Below, piece after piece: positions 62,004 to 64,000 of a DNA stretch of 64,000 nt (within the stretch, counting starts at the first letter, position 1; every line of letters begins with the position of its first letter). Under the pieces are notes generated by a model. That model saw only the letters and a list, made by a program, of their open reading frames with translations. It ran no database searches and was not told the origin of the DNA. This DNA is from an uncultured Lachnospiraceae bacterium (GTDB lineage Bacteria; Bacillota; Clostridia; Lachnospirales; Lachnospiraceae). The stretch is from assembly GCA_934402055.1 (NCBI GenBank), contig CAKRTC010000002.1, forward strand, positions 62,001-126,000, given 5' to 3'. The position numbers and the translations under genes are program-made.

Positions 62004-62984
62004 TTACATTTTCTGCGTCAGGGTATACTTGTATTCGAATTCGCTCGGATAATATGACAGCTTTGACTGCCTGAGTCCCTCTATTCCGACATCATCCTCT
62101 CGATTTACAAGCTCAACATCCGGAAATTCGTGGCAGAGAAACTCCTTGTTGATCATCTGATAGAGTCCGTCAATTCCGCTGTCTGCCTTTTCTACATCTA
62201 TTATTGCCATTGAGCATGCCTCACTCTTGACTCCTATGGAAAAGGCTTTGAGTTTATTGTCTATGTAAATGCCGCCGATCTTCATATATTCATAGACGAC
62301 TTCTTCATTTATAAGACCCTTTATGCCCCTGTATTCTCCGTCAAGCTCTTCCGAAGGATCAAAGCTCTGCCCCTCCTCATTTACACCGCTGCCCTGATCG
62401 GAGAGCTTTTTCTTCTTCATCCAGCAATTAAGAAAGCTCTCCACCTCCTCATGGTCGGCATATCCCAGCTTGCGGTATTCCCAACGTCCCTCATATTGAA
62501 GCAGGAATTTATTGATATGGTTGCGTTTCTTGGAATATTTTCTGCCCGCAAGTGTCCTTAAAGCATCTCCGCTGTATATATAATCACTTATATCCTCTTC
62601 CTTGATCAGTTCATATTCATCAAGCGCACCGGCATTGTTAAGTGCAAGCACGCCTTCCTCATCGGCAGAGCTTATAACAAGCGGAATACCGAGAGTCTTA
62701 TTGAAGTATTCCTCCTGAAGCTTCATAAAGCGAGGCATGTCCTCCTCACGGCAAAGCGGCAGGAAGCCGTATACTTCGCCGTTTTCTCCGTGATAGCTCA
62801 TGAGCAGAGCCTCGCCCTCGAATTCGCAATATCTTACCTCGTAATAATATTTGTAGAGATAACTGACCAGAGGAGAGCCGTCACAGCTCTTCTGGCTGCG
62901 CAGCCCGTAGTAATAAGAGAGTCTGCCCAGATCCGCAGCCTCAAGTTCCTTGTATTTCATATCGGATATATCGTAATTTCGCAT
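62004..62984 (-). CDS. DUF2156 protein (phosphatidylglycerol lysyltransferase C-domain-like)
   Basis: The 326-residue soluble protein belongs to the DUF2156 acyltransferase-fold family related to the catalytic part of MprF. Recognisable stretches are LGRLSYYYGLRSQKSCDGSP, RKYSKKRNHINKFLLQYEGR (about residue 150) and IGGIYIDNKLKAFSIGVKSE. Unlike MprF it has no membrane domain, so an aminoacyl- or acyl-transfer role is only inferred. The ATG at 62984 is chosen over a TTG at 63044; the ribosome binding site is weak for both. Confidence 0.85.
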   Translation of the reverse strand: MRNYDISDMKYKELEAADLGRLSYYYGLRSQKSCDGSPLVSYLYKYYYEVRYCEFEGEALLMSYHGENGEVYGFLPLCREEDMPRFMKLQEEYFNKTLGIPLVISSADEEGVLALNNAGALDEYELIKEEDISDYIYSGDALRTLAGRKYSKKRNHINKFLLQYEGRWEYRKLGYADHEEVESFLNCWMKKKKLSDQGSGVNEEGQSFDPSEELDGEYRGIKGLINEEVVYEYMKIGGIYIDNKLKAFSIGVKSEACSMAIIDVEKADSGIDGLYQMINKEFLCHEFPDVELVNREDDVGIEGLRQSKLSYYPSEFEYKYTLTQKM

Positions 62985-63204
62985 AAATAAATATCTTTCA
63001 TATACAGACGATTCATTTATCTGACTATCGGCAGATAAGTGCAAAGCCTTTGCATAAGCACATTTTCTATTTCACAATACGTAATTTTCTTTTGACTAAA
63101 CTATGCACATGAATCAAACATAATATCGTTCTTCTTTGGGAATGTCTTATTATAGCATGAAAAGCCCCTTTATGTTATTATCTGTTTCTGAGAGGGTTAA
63201 TGAC

Positions 63205-63876
63205 ATGGCTGATTATGCGTTTCAATCAATGACATTTGCACAGAGATTTTTCGGACATCTTAAGACTGTCTGCAAACACAAATATTACGTTGCCCGCGGC
63301 TGCTTTTGCTGCGGTCTGTATAAGCAGGGACTGCTGCATGATCTGTCGAAATTTTCTCCTGCCGAATTCGGTATAGGCATCAGATATTTTGACGGTCATA
63401 AGTCTCCGAATGCCGTGGAGCGAAGCACTCATGACGGCTGTTCTACCTCGTGGCTTCATCATAAGGGCAGAAACAGACATCACTTTGAGTACTGGATAGA
63501 TTTTGCATTTCACCAAAACAAGACCGTATACGGCAACAAGATGCCGATGAAGTATCTTATCGAGATGGTCTGCGACAGACTTGCCGCATGCATCACCTAT
63601 CAGGGGCCGAACTATACTAAGGCCTCGGCATGGAATCATTACTATATGCACAGACAATATATAGTTATGAATAACGACACAAGAGCCGTGCTTGAAAAAT
63701 GCCTCAAGCTCATACGTGACGAGGGTGAAGATGCCTGCTTTAAATATATGCGAGGTCTGCTTAGGATCACGAAGGGTACCGACTACAGCATAGAATCTCT
63801 CGGCTTAGAGGATCCGAATGTTGAGTTTTGCTACAAATACGGTGAAGTCAACTGGACAAAATTCAATCAGGACTGA
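63205..63876 (+). CDS. DUF5662 family protein (HD-like fold)
   Basis: The 223-residue protein belongs to DUF5662. It has KQGLLHDLSKFSPAEFGIGI (about 48-60, an HD pair), SPNAVERSTHDGCSTSWLHH, and HKGRNRHHFEYW, histidine-rich motifs that resemble a metal-dependent phosphohydrolase site. Function is unknown. The start at 63205 has GAGAGGG about 11 nt upstream; an in-frame codon at 63136 has no site. Confidence 0.83.
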   Translation: MADYAFQSMTFAQRFFGHLKTVCKHKYYVARGCFCCGLYKQGLLHDLSKFSPAEFGIGIRYFDGHKSPNAVERSTHDGCSTSWLHHKGRNRHHFEYWIDFAFHQNKTVYGNKMPMKYLIEMVCDRLAACITYQGPNYTKASAWNHYYMHRQYIVMNNDTRAVLEKCLKLIRDEGEDACFKYMRGLLRITKGTDYSIESLGLEDPNVEFCYKYGEVNWTKFNQD

Positions 63877-63887
63877 GGTATAAGATC

Positions 63888-64000
63888 ATGCAGACCAAGC
63901 TTACAACACTGTGCTATCTTGAACGCGATGAGCATTATCTCATGCTGCACAGGATTAAAAAACATGAAGACATCAACAAGGGCAAGTGGATAGGTTCCGG
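63888..64000 (+). CDS. NUDIX hydrolase (MutT type), 3' end beyond the window
   Basis: Only 37 codons are visible. The protein starts MQTKLTTLCYLERDEHYLML and continues through HRIKKHEDINKG to GKWIGSG, as in MutT-like 8-oxo-dGTP diphosphatases of Clostridia, in which the NUDIX box follows just after. It begins 11 bp after the DUF5662 stop and is probably cotranscribed. Confidence 0.8.
   Translation, partial: MQTKLTTLCYLERDEHYLMLHRIKKHEDINKGKWIGS

Noticed and set aside
1..64000. tRNA or rRNA genes, CRISPR arrays, transposases, integrases or toxin-antitoxin pairs
   Set aside because: None was recognised by eye on either strand; a covariance-model and profile search would be needed to exclude small examples.

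Overview
The window looks like a chromosomal segment of a Gram-positive anaerobe of the class Clostridia, most likely a Lachnospiraceae member. Evidence: the gene orders gdpP-rplI-dnaB and rpsF-ssb-rpsR, a MecA adaptor, a DUF1858 redox protein, a DUF5662 protein, a small 2[4Fe-4S] ferredoxin, Gram-positive lipoprotein signals, AGGAGG-type ribosome binding sites and no outer-membrane genes. The assignment is by gene content, not phylogeny. No tRNA, rRNA, CRISPR array, transposase or phage gene was recognised.

Layout. (1) 1-3822, minus strand: an FMN-riboswitch riboflavin operon (ribD, ribE, ribBA, then the first codons of a gene that is probably ribH). (2) 3856-10605, minus: an NhaC-type antiporter, then ftsH-mutS2-response regulator ending in a terminator. 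(3) 10811-15898: a BCCT transporter (plus), a response regulator/histidine kinase/trmL operon (minus) and thiamine pyrophosphokinase (plus). (4) 15895-35213, minus: a large surface-glycan locus. It holds a PflX-type radical SAM protein, a polyprenyl-phosphate glycosyltransferase, LicD, rfbH-rfbG-rfbF (CDP-4-keto-3,6-dideoxyglucose synthesis), three large GT-C-like membrane proteins, a GT2, a 1318-residue multidomain protein, a Wzt-type exporter ATPase, an aminotransferase and an Lrp regulator. (5) 35262-39577, minus: an AIR-synthase C-domain protein with a 31-residue membrane peptide upstream, nth, a Sua5/TsaC protein and a GH18 glycosidase. (6) 40082-41237, plus: mecA and a DUF1858 gene. (7) 41236-48685: a Nik-type ABC transporter block (LysR, nikABCDE, M14 peptidase) bracketed by two copies of a 57-bp palindromic repeat. 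(8) 48683-53174: ferredoxin, then gdpP-rplI-dnaB. (9) 53310-58841: a giant hybrid sensor kinase with a solute-binding lipoprotein upstream and no permease. (10) 59071-64000: rpsF-ssb-rpsR, LysR, GNAT, DUF2156, DUF5662 and a NUDIX start.

The most interesting object is the 1318-residue protein at 28223-32179. It has, in order, a SAM-methyltransferase-like domain, a kinase-fold domain with apparently intact catalytic residues, a coiled coil, a GT2 and a GT4 domain, and its gene directly follows that of a Wzt ATPase with a C-terminal extension. Methyltransferase-kinase-coiled coil is the layout of WbdD, the chain terminator and length ruler of Escherichia coli O9a O-antigen, which works with the polymerase WbdA and with glycan recognition by Wzt. 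Here terminator, ruler and polymerase appear fused in one polypeptide in a probable Gram-positive, with no Wzm permease beside Wzt. The GtrB-like transferase plus three GT-C-like proteins suggest a second decoration step outside the membrane. All functions are inferred from sequence; no database search was run.
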